From positions 9,983,788 to 10,047,787 of the forward strand of contig OX030960.1 in assembly GCA_943735955.1 (NCBI GenBank): DNA of 64,000 nt. Direction: 5' to 3'. Positions 8,806 to 20,706 of the stretch are shown one piece after another. A model generated the notes under the pieces. It worked only from the letters and a program-made list of their open reading frames with translations, did not search any database and was not told the origin of the DNA. Position 1 is the first letter of the stretch. Each line of letters starts with the position of its first letter. The translations under genes and the position numbers were made by a program. Source of the stretch: Piscicola geometra (lineage: Eukaryota; Annelida; Clitellata; Hirudinida; Piscicolidae).

Positions 8806-11800
8806 TCATCGTTCGTCTTCATCGTCTTCATCGTCTTCACCGTCTTCATCGTCTTCACCGTCTTCATCGTCTTCACCGTCTTCATCGTCTTCACCGTCTT
8901 CATCGTCTTCACCGTCTTCACCGTCTTCATCGTCTTCACAGTCTTCATCTTCTTCACCGTCTTCATCGTCTTCACCGTCTTCATCGTCTTCACCGTCTTC
9001 ATCGTCTTCACCGTCTTCATCGTCTTCACCGTCTTCATCGTCTTCATCGTTCGTTTTCACCTTCTTCACCGTCTTCATCGTCTTCACTGTCTTCATCGTC
9101 TTCACCGTCTTCATCGTCTTCACCGTCTTCATCGTCTTCACCGTCTTCATCGTCTTCACCGTCTTCATCGTCTTCACCGTCTTCATCGTCTTCATCGTCT
9201 TCACCGTCTTCATCGTCTTCACCGTCTTCATCGTCTTCATCGTCTTCACCGTCTTCATCGTCTTCATCGTTCGTCTTCACCGTCTTCACCGTCTTCACCG
9301 TCTTCCCCGTCTTCATCGTCTTCATCGTCTTCATCGTCTTTACCGTCTTCACCGTCTTCACCGTCTTCATCGTCTTCACCGTCTTCATCGTCTTCATCGT
9401 CTTCACCGTCTTCATCGTCTTCACCGTCTTCACCGTCTTCATCTTCTTCATCGTCTTCACCGTCTTCACCGTCTTCACAGTCTTCACCGTCTTCATCGTC
9501 TTCACCGTCTTCATCGTCTTCACCGTCTTCATCGTCTTCACCGTCTTCACCGTCTTCACCGTCTTCACCGTCTTCACCGTCTTCATCGTCTTCACCGTCT
9601 TCATCGTCTTCACCGTCTTCATCGTCTTCACCGTCTTCACCGTCTTCATCGTCTTCACCGTCTTCATCGTCTTCACCGTCTTCACCGTCTTCACCGTCTT
9701 CATCGTCTTCACCGTCTTCATCGTCTTCACCGTCTTCATCGTCTTCACCGTCTTCATCGTCTTCACCGTCTTCATCGTCTTCACCGTCTTCATCGTCTTC
9801 ACCGTCTTCATCGTCTTCACCGTCTTCATCGTCTTCACCGTCTTCACCGTCTTCACCGTCTTCACCGTCTTCATCGTCTTCATCGTCTCCACCGTCTTCA
9901 CCGTCTTCATCGTTCGTCTTCATCGTCTTCATCGTCTTCATCGTCTTCACCGTCTTCATCGTCTTCATCGTCTTCATCGTCTTCATCGTCTTCACCGTCT
10001 TCATCGTCTTCACCGTCTTCATCGTCTTCACCGTCTTCATCGTCTTCACCGTCTTTACCGTCTTCATCGTCTTCATCGTCTTCATCGTGTTCATCGTCTT
10101 CATCGTCTTCACCGTCTTCACCGTCTTCATCGTCTTCACCGTCTTCATCGTCTTCACCGTCTTCATCGTCTTCACCGTCTTCATCGTCTTCACCGTCTTC
10201 ATCGTCTTCACCGTCTTCACCGTCTTCACCGTCTTCACCGTCTTCACCGTCTTCATCGTCTTCACCGTCTTCATCGTCTTCACCGTCTTCATCGTCTTCA
10301 CCGTCTTCACCGTCTTCATCGTTCGTCTTCATCGTCTTCATCGTCTTCACCGTCTTCATCGTCTTCACCGTCTTCATCGTCTTCACCGTCTTCATCGTCT
10401 TCACCGTCTTCATCGTCTTCACCGTCTTCACCGTCTTCATCGTCTTCACAGTCTTCATCGTCTTCACCGTCTTCATCGTCTTCACCGTCTTCATCGTCTT
10501 CACCGTCTTCATCGTCTTCACCGTCTTCATCGTCTTCACCGTCTTCATCGTCTTCATCGTTCGTTTTCACCTTCTTCACCGTCTTCATCGTCTTCACCGT
10601 CTTCATCGTCTTCACCGTCTTCATCGTCTTCACCGTCTTCATCGTCTTCACCGTCTTCATCGTCTTCACCGTCTTCATCGTCTTCATCGTCTTCACCGTC
10701 TTCATCGTCTTCACCGTCTTCATCGTCTTCATCGTCTTCACCGTCTTCATCGTCTTCATCGTTCGTCTTCACCGTCTTCACCGTCTTCACCGTCTTCACC
10801 GTCTTCCCCGTCTTCATCGTCTTCATCGTCTTCATCGTCTTTACCGTCTTCACCGTCTTCACCGTCTTCATCGTCTTCACCGTCTTCATCGTCTTCATCG
10901 TCTTCACCGTCTTCATCGTCTTCACCGTCTTCACCGTCTTCATCTTCTTCATCGTCTTCACCGTCTTCACCGTCTTCACCGTCTTCACCGTCTTCATCGT
11001 CTTCACCGTCTTCATCGTCTTCACCGTCTTCATCGTCTTCACCGTCTTCATCGTCTTCATCGTTCGTCTTCACCGTCTTCACCGTCTTCATCGTCTTCAC
11101 CGTCTTCATCGTCTTCACCGTCTTCATCGTCTTCACCGTCTTCATCGTCTTCACCGTCTTCACCGTCTTCACCGTCTTCACCGTCTTCACCGTCTTCATC
11201 GTCTTCACCGTCTTCATCGTCTTCACCGTCTTCATCGTCTTCACCGTCTTCATCGTTCGTCTTCCTCGTCTTCATCGTCTTCATCGTCTTCACCGTCTTC
11301 ATCGTCTTCACCGTCTTCATCGTCTTCACCGTCTTCATCGTCTTCACCGTCTTCATCGTCTTCACCGTCTTCACCGTCTTCACCGTCTTCATCGTCTTCA
11401 CCGTCTTCATCGTCTTCACCGTCTTCATCGTCTTCACCGTCTTCATCGTCTTCACCGTCTTCATCGTCTTCATCGTCTTCACCGTCTTCATCGTCTTCAC
11501 CGTCTTCATCGTCTTCATCGTCTTCACCGTCTTCATCGTCTTCATCGTTCGTCTTCACCGTCTTCACCGTCTTCACCGTCTTCACCGTCTTCCCCGTCTT
11601 CATCGTCTTCATCGTCTTCATCGTCTTTACCGTCTTCACCGTCTTCACCGTCTTCATCGTCTTAACCGTCTTCATCGTCTTCATCGTCTTCACCGTCTTC
11701 ATCGTCTTCACCGTCTTCACCGTCTTCATCTTCTTCATCGTCTTCACCGTCTTCACCGTCTTCACCGTCTTCACCGTCTTCATCGTCTTCACCGTCTTCA

Positions 11801-11840
11801 TCGTCTTCACCGTCTTCATCGTCTTCACTGTCTTCATCGT
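8806..11840. repeat. Direct duplication with ~1.5-kb period inside array 2
   Basis: The rare landmark TCGTTTTCACCTTCTTCACC occurs at 9051 and 10561 (1,510 bp apart), and the CACAGTCTTC variant occurs near 8937 and 10447. A GTCTTCCCC unit followed by three ATC-type units and GTCTTTACC occurs at 9300, 10801 and again at 11587. The blocks therefore form two full copies and a partial third. Boundaries are approximate because the units themselves are nearly identical. Confidence 0.7.
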
Positions 11841-14800
11841 CTTCATCGTTCGTCTTCACCGTCTTCACCGTCTTCATCGTCTTCACCGTCTTCATCGTCT
11901 TCACCGTCTTCATCGTCTTCACCGTCTTCACCGTCTTCACCGTCTTCACCGTCTTCACCGTCTTCATCGTCTTCACCGTCTTCATCGTCTTCACCGTCTT
12001 CATCGTCTTCACCGTCTTCACCGTCTTCATCGTTCGTCTTCCTCGTCTTCATCGTCTTCATCGTCTTCACCGTCTTCATCGTCTTCACCGTCTTCATCGT
12101 CTTCACCGTCTTCATCGTCTTCACCGTCTTCACCGTCTTCATCGTTCGTCTTCCTCGTCTTCATCGTCTTCATCGTCTTCACCGTCTTCATCGTCTTCAC
12201 CGTCTTCATCGTCTTCACCGTCTTCATCGTCTTCACCGTCTTCATCGTCTTCACCGTCTTCACCGTCTTCACCGTCTTCATCGTCTTCACCGTCTTCATC
12301 GTCTTCACCGTCTTCATCGTCTTCACCGTCTTCATCGTCTTCACCGTCATCATCGTCTTCACCGTCTTCATCGTCTTCACCGTCTTCATCGTCTTCACCG
12401 TCTTCATCGTCTTCACCGTCTTCATCGTCTTCACCGTCTTCATCGTCTTCATCGTTCGTCTTCACCTTCTTCACCGTCTTCATCGTCTTCACCGTCTTCA
12501 TCGTCTTCACCGTCTTCATCGTCTTCACCGTCTTCATCGTCTTCACCGTCTTCATCGTCTTCACCGTCTTCATCGTCTTCACCGTCTTCATCGTCTTCAG
12601 CGTCTTCATCGTCTTCACCGTCTTCATCGTCTTCATCGTCTTCACCGTCTTCATCGTCTTCACCGTCTTCACCGTCTTCATCGTCTTCATCGTCTTCACC
12701 GTCTTCATCGTCTTCATCGTTCGTCTTCACCGTCTTCACCGTCTTCACCGTCTTCACCGTCTTCATCGTCTTCACCGTCTTCATCGTCTTCACCGTCTTC
12801 ACCGTCTTCACCGTCTTCATCGTCTTCACCGTCTTCATCGTCTTCACCGTCTTCACCGTCTTCACCGTCTACACCGTCTTCATCGTCTTCACCGTCTTCA
12901 TCGTCTTCACCGTCTTCACCGTCTTTACCGTCTTCACCGTCTTCATCGTCTCCACCGTCTTCACCGTCTTCATCGTCTTCACCGTCTTCATCGTCTTCAC
13001 CGTCTTCACCGTCTTCACCGTCTTCACCGTCTTCACCGTCTTCACCGTCTTCATCGTCTTCACCGTCTTCACCGTCTTCACCGTCTTCATCGTCTTCATC
13101 GTCTTCACCGTCTTCACCGTCTTCATCGTCTTCACCGTCTTCATCGTCTTCATCGTCTTCATCGTCTTCATCGTCTTCACCGTCTTCACCGTCTTTACCG
13201 TCTTCACCGTCTTCATCGTCTTCATCGTCTTCATCGTCTTCACCGTCTTCACCGTCTTCACCGTCTTCACCGTCTTCATCGTCTTCACCGTCTTCATCGT
13301 CTTTACCGTCTTCATCGTCTTCACCGTCTTCATCGTCTTCACCGTCTTCATCGTCTTCACCGTCTTCACCGTCTTCATCGTTCGTCTTCATCGTCTTCAC
13401 CGTCTTCATCGTCTTCACCGTCTTCATCGTCTTCACCGTCTTCATCGTCTTCACCGTCTTCATCGTCTTCACCGTCTTCATCGTCTTCACCGTCTTCATC
13501 GTCTTCACCGTCTTCATCGTCTTCACCGTCTTCATCGTCTTCATCGTCTTCATCGTCTTCACCGTCTTCACCGTCTTCATCGTTCGTCTTCACCGTCTTC
13601 ATCGTCTTCATCGTCTTCACCGTCTTCATCGTCTTCACCGTCGTCATCGTCTTCACCGTCTTCATCGTCTTCACCGTCTTCATCGTCTTCACCGTCTTCA
13701 TCGTCTTCATCGTTCGTCTTCACTGTCTTCACCGTCTTCATCGTCTTCACCGTCTTCACCGTCTTCACCGTCTTCACCGTCTTCATCGTCTTCATCGTCT
13801 TCATCGTCTTCATCGTCTTCACCGTCTTCACCGTCTTCACCGTCTTCACCGTCTTCATCGTCTTCACCGTCTTTATCGTCTTCACCGTCTTCATCGTCTT
13901 CACCGTCTTCATCGTTTTCACCGTCTTCATCGTCTTCACCGTCTTCATCGTCTTCACCGTCTTCATCGTCTTCATCGTTCGTCTTCACCGTCTTCACCGT
14001 CTTCACCGTCTTCATCGTCTTCACCGTCTTCATCGTCTTCATCGTCTTCATCGTCTTCACCGTCTTCACCGTCTTCATCGTCTTCACCGTCTTCATCGTC
14101 TTCATCGTTCGTCTTCATCGTCTTCATCGTCCTCATCGTCTTCACCGTCTTCATCGTCTTCACCGTCTTTTTCGTTCGTCTTCACCGTCTTCATCGTCTT
14201 CACCGTCTTCATCGTCTTCATCGTCTTCACCGTCTTCACCGTCTTCATCGTCTTCACCGTCTTCATCGTCTTCATCGTTCGTCTTCATCGTCTTCATCGT
14301 CTTCACCGTCTTCATCGTCTTCACCGTCTTCATCGTCTTCACTGTCTTCATCGTCTTCACTGTCTTCACCGTCTTCACCGTCTTCATCGTCTTCATCGTC
14401 TTCATCGTCTTCACCGTCCTCACCGTCTTCACCGTCTTCACCGTCTTCATCGTTCGTCTTCATCGTCTTCATCGTCTTCACTGTCTTCATCGTCTTCACC
14501 GTCTTCATCGTCTTCACCGTCTTCATCGTCTTCACCGTCTTCATCGTCTTCACCGTCTTCATCGTCTTCACCGTCTTCATCGTCTTCATCGTCTTCATCG
14601 TCTTTACCGTCTTCATCGTCTTCATCGTTCGTCTTCACCGTCTTCACCGTCTTCATCGTCTTCACCGTCTTCATCGTCTTCATCGTCTTCACCGTCTTTA
14701 TCGCCTTCACCGTCTTCACCGTCTTCATCGTCTTCACCGTCTTCATCGTCTTCACCGTCTTCATCGTCTCCACCGTCTTCACCGTCTTCACCGTCTTCAC

Positions 14801-15256
14801 CGTCTTCACCGTCTTCATCGTTCGTCTTCATCGTCTTCATCGTCTTCACCGTCTTCATCGTCTTGACCGTCTTCATCGTCTTCACCGTCTTCATCGTCTT
14901 CACCGTCTCCATCGTCTTCATCGTTCGTCTTCACCGTCTTCACCGTCTTCATTGTCTTCACCGTCTTCATCGTCTTCATCGTCTTCACCGTCTTCATCGT
15001 CTTCACCGTCTTTATCGTCTTCACCGTCTTCATCGTCTTCACCGTCTTCATCGTCTTCTTCGTTCGTCTTCACCGTCTTCATCGTCTTCATCGTCTTCAC
15101 CGTCTTCACCGTTTTCACCGTCTTCAACGTCTTCATCGTTCGTCTTCATTGTCTTCATCGTTCGTCTTCATCGTCTTCATCGTCTTCTTCGTCTTCAACG
15201 TCTTCATCGTCTTCATCGTCTTCATCGTCTTCATCGTCTTCATCGTCTTCATCGTC

Positions 15257-15320
15257 TTGCAACCATACTTCCCCCGGAATCCAAAATCTTTGGTTTCCCG
15301 GAGACTGCCCACGGGGTCAT
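15257..15320 (-). pseudogene. 18S rRNA internal fragment (central region), island 2
   Basis: This is the same 64-nt central 18S piece as at 834-897. On the minus strand it reads ATGACCCCGTGGGCAG, TCCGGGAAACCAAAG and TTCCGGGGGAAGTATGG, then TTGCAAG. It is closer to the usual animal consensus than the island 1 copy at GGTTGC and CCAAAG. It abuts the satellite at the same base. Confidence 0.88.
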
Positions 15321-15503
15321 ATCTACCCTTTTTCCTTAACTAAGGGGGGTGAATAAAGCAAAAAAAATTTTAATCTCGATAAATAGACGATAAGATCGAA
15401 ACGAGTTGTTAATACGCTAAGTGAGCGGTCATCGAGGGAGATAGGAGATGCGACGGTGGATGCCGTTGAAAAACTTGAAAGTCTTAGAAAATTAAGAGTA
15501 AAT
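15321..15503. other. Unassigned spacer, island 2
   Basis: This is the counterpart of 898-1078, with scattered substitutions and one extra A in the poly-A tract near 15360. The small hairpin is weakened here because ACGGC has become ACGGT, leaving a G-T pair at the loop. No gene is recognised. Confidence 0.5.
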
Positions 15504-15672
15504 TTACAGAGTATAATCGCGTTTCAATGGGACCCAAGCCGATTAATGCATGTTTTCTCGCGCATTCGACCGAAGCGGTGAGGATCTCGGCCTAGCGTGG
15601 AATTTCATTGCCAGTGAAACAATTTTAACAATGAAATTTTTAAAAAATCTTTCGTTCAATCATGAGACAAAT
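15504..15672 (-). repeat. Spacer repeat, copy 1 of island 2
   Basis: This matches 1079-1248 and keeps the same fusion to truncated 18S at its right end (GAGACAAATTTGCGCGCC). Substitutions relative to island 1 cluster in the A/T-rich tract at about 15618-15650. Confidence 0.83.
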
Positions 15673-15929
15673 TTGCGCGCCTGCTGCCTTCCTTGGATGT
15701 GGTAGCCGTTTCTCATGCTCCCTTTCCGGAATCGAACCCTGATTCCCCGTTACCCGTTACAACCATGGTAAGCATATCACATTCCATCGAAAGTTGATAG
15801 GGCACACACTTGAAAGATCTGTCGCCGACGCTAGGTCGTGCGATCAGCCGTAATTTATTCCGAGTCACCAAAATTTACGAGCCGAATCTTTGAGACAAGC
15901 ATATAACTACTGGCAGGATCACCCAAGTA
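15670..15929 (-). pseudogene. 18S rRNA 5' domain with 185-bp internal deletion, island 2
   Basis: The 260-nt remnant corresponds to the 445-nt 18S segment of island 1 minus the bases equivalent to 1461-1645. The deletion joint lies between 15884 and 15885, where ACGAGCCG meets AATCTTTGAGACAAGC. The 18S start is also decayed: the plus strand reads GATCACCCAAGTA where island 1 has GATCAACCAGGTA, so the conserved TACCTGGTTG is lost. It shares GAGCATGAG and TAGTTATATG with island 1 and adds its own changes (for example GGAAAGGGAG for GGAGAGGGAG). It is clearly a pseudogene fragment. Confidence 0.94.
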
Positions 15930-16237
15930 ATACACTAGCGTCGCTGGCCTAAAGTCGACGAGTCTTCTAGTCGCCTTCGATAGTCGTCGCCGCTCGTAAA
16001 AGCGGCTATATCGAAGATAATTTATCAGCTTCGAATCTCTGCTTTACCGAGATCGAGTGATGATGATAGGAGATCACGCGCTTATTGCCGCTAATAGACG
16101 TCCCCTTGAACGTTTAGCATATCTTAAGCGAATAAGCAGCGCATCAGACCAGTGGGGAATAACAAACGTTCAAGGTGCTTTTTGATAATCTCGTTTCGAG
16201 CTCAAAATATTTGATCGGTCAGTCTTTTTATAATCGT
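15930..16237 (-). other. Probable 18S 5' external transcribed spacer, island 2
   Basis: This is the counterpart of 1691-2010 and is conserved over its length apart from the 12-bp deletion near 15935 and a few substitutions. The hairpin arms at 15975-15982 and 16009-16016 and the inner GCCGC/GCGGC stem are unchanged. Confidence 0.68.
15975..16016 (-). other. Hairpin in putative 5' ETS, island 2
   Basis: The same two-part stem as at 1748-1789 is present with both arms intact, although surrounding sequence has diverged slightly. With only two related copies this is not evidence of selection. Confidence 0.58.
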
Positions 16238-16404
16238 TTACAGATTATAATCGCGTTTCAATGGGACCCAAGACGGTGAAGGCATGTTTTCTCGCGCATT
16301 CGACCGGAGCGGTGAGGATCTCGGCCTAGCGTGGAATTTTATTGCCGGTGAAAAATGTTAAAAATAAAAATTTAAAAAATCTTTCGTTCAATCATGAGAC
16401 AAAT
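16238..16404 (-). repeat. Spacer repeat, copy 2 of island 2
   Basis: This is the counterpart of 2011-2178, starting TTACAGATTATAATCGCG and ending ATCATGAGACAAAT. It shows GACGGTGAAGGCATG where island 1 has GCCGGTGAAGGCATG. Confidence 0.83.
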
Positions 16405-16610
16405 CTCAAAATAAGTTCATTTGACAAGAGTTGCCATTTGAAACTTTATTATCTTGAGTTTCGAAGCATGCCTATACCTATAGAATATACAAGAGTTAAC
16501 TAGCGTGAGACATCGAGTTTCAATTTTTGTGAAACGAAAATAAGGCCGTATAACAGACGATAAGATTGAAACAATTTTATTTTAACTGCTGTCTATATCA
16601 ACCAACACCT
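16405..16610. other. Unassigned distal spacer of island 2 up to satellite junction
   Basis: This is the counterpart of 2179-2377. It contains a short insertion (CAATTT near 16521) absent from island 1. It ends in the same ACCAACACCT and enters the satellite at the same partial unit. No gene is recognised. Confidence 0.6.
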
Positions 16611-19600
16611 TTCATCGTCTTCATCGTCTTCACCGTCTTCACCGTCTTCATCGTCTTCATCGTCTTCATCGTCTTCACCGTCTTCACCGTCTTCACCGTC
16701 TTCACCGTCTTCACCGTCTTCACCGTCTTCACCGTCTTCACCGTCTTCACCGTCTTCACCGTCTTCCCCGTCTTCACCGTCTTCACCGTCTTCCCCGTCT
16801 TCATCGTCTTCATCGTCTTCATCGTCTTTACCGTCTTCACCGTCTTCACCGTCTTCATCGTCTTCACCATCTTCATCGTCTTCATCGTCTTCACCGTCTT
16901 CATCGTCTTCACCGTCTTCACCGTCTTCATCTTCTTCATCGTCTTCACCGTCTTCACCGTCTTCACCGTCTTCACCGTCTTCATCGTCTTCACCGTCTTC
17001 ATCGTCTTCACCGTCTTCATCGTCTTCACCGTCTTCATCGTCTTCATCGTTCGTCTTCACCGTCTTCACCGTCTTCATCGTATTCACCGTCTTCATCGTC
17101 TTCACCGTCTTCATCGTCTTCACCGTCTTCACCGTCTTCACCGTCTTCACCGTCTTCACCGTCTTCATCGTCTTCACCGTCTTCATCGTCTTCACCGTCT
17201 TCATCGTCTTCACCGTCTTCACCGTCTTCATCGTTCGTCTTCATCGTCTTCATCGTCTTCATCGTCTTCACCATCTTCATCGTCTTCATCGTCTTCACCG
17301 TCTTCATCGTCTTCACCGTCTTCACCGTCTTCGTCTTCTTCATCGTCTTCACCGTCTTCACCGTCTTCACCGTCTTCACCGTCTTCATCGTCTTCACCGT
17401 CTTCATCGTCTTCACCGTCTTCATCGTCTTCACCGTCTTCATCGTCTTCATCGTTCGTCTTCACCGTCTTCACCGTCTTCATCGTATTCACCGTCTTCAT
17501 CGTCTTCACCGTCTTCATCGTCTTCACCGTCTTCACCGTCTTCACCGTCTTCACCGTCTTCACCGTCTTCATCGTCTTCACCGTCTTCATCGTCTTCACC
17601 GTCTTCATCGTCTTCACCGTCTTCACCGTCTTCATCGTTCGTCTTCATCGTCTTCATCGTCTTCATCGTTTTCACCGTCTTCATCGTCTTCACCGTCTTC
17701 ATCGTCTTCACCGTCTTCATCGTCTTCACCGTCTTCATCGTCTTCACCGTCTTCACCGTCTTCATCGTCTTCACCGTCTTCATCGTCTTCACCGTCTTCA
17801 TCGTCTTCACCGTCTTCATCGTCTTCACCGTCTTCATCGTCTTCACCGTCTTCATCGTCTTCACCGTCTTTATCGTCTTCACCGTCTTCATCGTCTTCAC
17901 CGTCTTCATCGTCTTCATCGTTCGTCTTCACCTTCTTCACCGTCTTCATCGTCTTCACCGTCTTCATCGTCTTCACCGTCTTCATCGTCTTCACCGTCTT
18001 CATCGTCTTCACCGTCTTCATCGTCTTCACCATCTTCATCGTCTTCATCGTCTTCATCGTCTTTACCGTCTTCACCGTCTTCACCGTCTTCATCGTCTTC
18101 ACCATCTTCATCGTCTTCATCGTCTTCACCGTCTTCATCGTCTTCACCGTCTTCATCTTCTTCATCGTCTTCACCGTCTTCACCGTCTTCACCGTCTTCA
18201 CCGTCTTCACCGTCTTCATCGTCTTCACCGTCTTCATCGTCTTCACCGTCTTCATCGTCTTCACCGTCTTCATCGTCTTCATCGTTCGTCTTCACCGTCT
18301 TCACCGTCTTCATCGTATTCACCGTCTTCATCGTCTTCACCGTCTTCATCGTCTTCACCGTCTTCACCGTCTTCACCGTCTTCACCGTCTTCACCGTCTT
18401 CATCGTCTTCACCGTCTTCATCGTCTTCACCGTCTTCATCGTCTTCACCGTCTTCACCGTCTTCATCGTTCGTCTTCATCGTCTTCATCGTCTTCATCGT
18501 TTTCACCGTCTTCATCGTCTTCACCGTCTTCATCGTCTTCACCGTCTTCATCGTCTTCACCGTCTTCATCGTCTTCACCGTCTTCACCGTCTTCATCGTC
18601 TTCACCGTCTTCATCGTCTTCACCGTCTTCATCGTCTTCACCGTCTTCACCGTCTTCACCGTCTTCATCGTCTTCACCGTCTTCATCGTCTTCACCGTCT
18701 TTATCGTCTTCACCGTCTTCATCGTCTTCACCGTCTTCATCGTCTTCACCGTCTTCATCGTCTTCACCGTCTTCATCGTCTTCACCATCTTCATCGTCTT
18801 CACCGTCTTCATCGTCTTCACCGTCTTCATCGTCTTCACCGTCTTCATCGTCTTCATCGTCTTCACCGTCTTCATCGTCTTCACCGTCTTCATCGTCTTC
18901 ATCGTCTTCACCGTCTTCATTGTCTTCATCGTTCGTCTTCACCGTCTTCACCGTCTTCACCGTCTTCACCGTCTTCCCCGTCTTCATCGTCTTCATCGTC
19001 TTCATCGTCTTTACCGTCTTCACCGTCTTCACCGTCTTCATCGTCTTCACCGTCTTCATCGTCTTCATCGTCTTCATCGTCTTCACCGTCTTCATCGTCT
19101 TCACCGTCTTCATCGTCTTCACCGTCTTCATCGTCTTCACCGTCTTCATCGTCTTCATCGTTCGTCTTCACCTTCTTCACCGTCTTCATCGTCTTCACCG
19201 TCTTCATCGTCTTCACCGTCTTCATCGTCTTCACCGTCTTCATCGTCTTCACCGTCTTCATCGTCTTCACCGTCTTCATCGTCTTCACCGTCTTCATCGT
19301 CTTCACCGTCTTCAACGTCTTCACCGTCTTCATCGTCTTCATCGTCTTCACCGTCTTCATCGTCTTCACCGTCTTCATCGTCTTCATCGTCTTCACCGTC
19401 TTCATCGTCTTCATCGTCTTCACCGTCTTCACCGTCTTCATCGTCTTCACCGTCTTCATCGTCTTCACCGTCTTCACCGTCTTCACCGTCTTCACCGTCT
19501 TCACCGTCTTCACCGTCTTCATCGTTTGTCTTCATCGTCTTCATCGTCTTCACTGTCTTCATCGTCTTCACCGTCTTCACCGTCTTCACCGTCTTCATCG

Positions 19601-20706
19601 TTTGTCTTCATCGTCTTCATCGTCTTCACCGTCTTCACCGTCTTCATCGTCTTCATTGTCTTCATCGTCTTCACCGTCTTCACCGTCTTCATCGTCTTCA
19701 CCGTCTTCATCGTCTTCATCTTTCATCTTCATCGTCTTCACCGTCTTCATCGTCTTCACCGTCTTCACCGTCTTCATCGTCTTCACCGTCTTCATCGTCT
19801 TCACCGTCTTCACCGTCTTCATCGTTCGTCTTCACCGCCTTCACCGTCTTCATCGTCTTCACCGTCTTCATCGTCTTCACCGTCTTCATCGTCTTCACCG
19901 TCTTCATCGTCTTCACCGTCTTCATCGTCTTCACCGTCTTCACCGTCTTCACCGTCTTCAACGTCTTCATCGTCTTCACCGTCTTCATCGTCTTCACCGT
20001 CTTCATCGTCTTCACCGTCTTCATCGTCTTCATCGTTCGTCTTCACCGTCTTCACCGTCTTCATCGTCTTCACCGTCTTCATCGTCTTCACCGTCTTCAT
20101 CGTCTTCACCGTCTTCACCGTCTACACCGTCTTCACCGTCTTCACCGTCTTCATCGTCTTCACCGTCTTCATCGTCTTCACCGTCTTCATCGTCTTCACC
20201 GTCTTCACCGTCTTCATCGTTCGTCTTCATCGTCTTCATCGTCTTCATCGTCTTCATCGTCTTCATCGTCTTCACCGTCTTCACCGTCTTCATCGTCTTC
20301 ACCGTCTTCACCGTCTTCATCGTCTTCATCGTTCTTCTTCACCGTCTTCACCGTCTTCACCTTCTTCACCGTCTTCATCGTCTTCACCGTCTTCATCGTA
20401 TTCACCGTCTTCATCGTTCGTCTTCATCGTCTTCATCGTCTTCATCGTTTTCACCGTCTTCATCGTCTTCACCGTCTTCATCGTCTTCACCGTCTTCATC
20501 GTCTTCACCGTCTTCATCGTCTTCACCGTCTTCGTCGTCTTCACCGTCTTCATCGTCTTCTTCGTTCGTCTTCATCGTCTTCACCGTCTTCACCGTCTTC
20601 ACCGTCTTCATCGTCTTCACCGTCTTCATCGTCTTCACCGTCTTCATCGTCTTCACCGTCTTCACCGTCTTCACCGTCTTCACCGTCTTCATCGTCTTCA
20701 CCGTCT

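Larger units (their letters stand above)
2378..15256. repeat. Subtelomeric 9-bp satellite, array 2 (12.9 kb)
   Basis: Continuous 9-bp units GTCTTC(A/C-variable)C occupy the whole stretch between the two islands, all in one orientation. Breakers of 4 bp recur at irregular spacings such as 166, 193, 328, 337, 535 and 652 bp, each equal to 9n+4. The proximal part, for example 4010-4080, has long runs of the ATC-type unit, while the distal part more often alternates ACC and ATC units in an 18-bp rhythm. Rare variant units (GTCTTCCCC, GTCTTTACC, GTCTTCAAC, GTGTTCATC) mark duplicated blocks. One CpG falls at each unit junction. No gene is present: the plus strand is open in all frames because the units contain no stop codon. 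Confidence 0.97.
15257..16610 (-). other. rDNA-derived island 2 embedded in satellite
   Basis: This is a 1,354-bp homologue of island 1 with the same orientation, component order and satellite junctions. By eye it differs by a few percent substitutions plus two clear deletions: 185 bp inside the 18S 5' domain and 12 bp in the adjoining spacer. The degree of divergence exceeds that between the freshest satellite duplications further right, so the two islands separated earlier than those blocks. Confidence 0.93.

Noticed and set aside
15149..15343. Small frame crossing from satellite into island 2, and a comparable start in island 2 near 16566
   Set aside because: These run from repeat into 18S or spacer sequence, have no recognisable domain and contain conserved rRNA text read as codons.
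834..16610. 28S, 5.8S, 5S rRNA or tRNA genes in the islands
   Set aside because: I searched by eye for their conserved motifs in the unassigned parts and found none.
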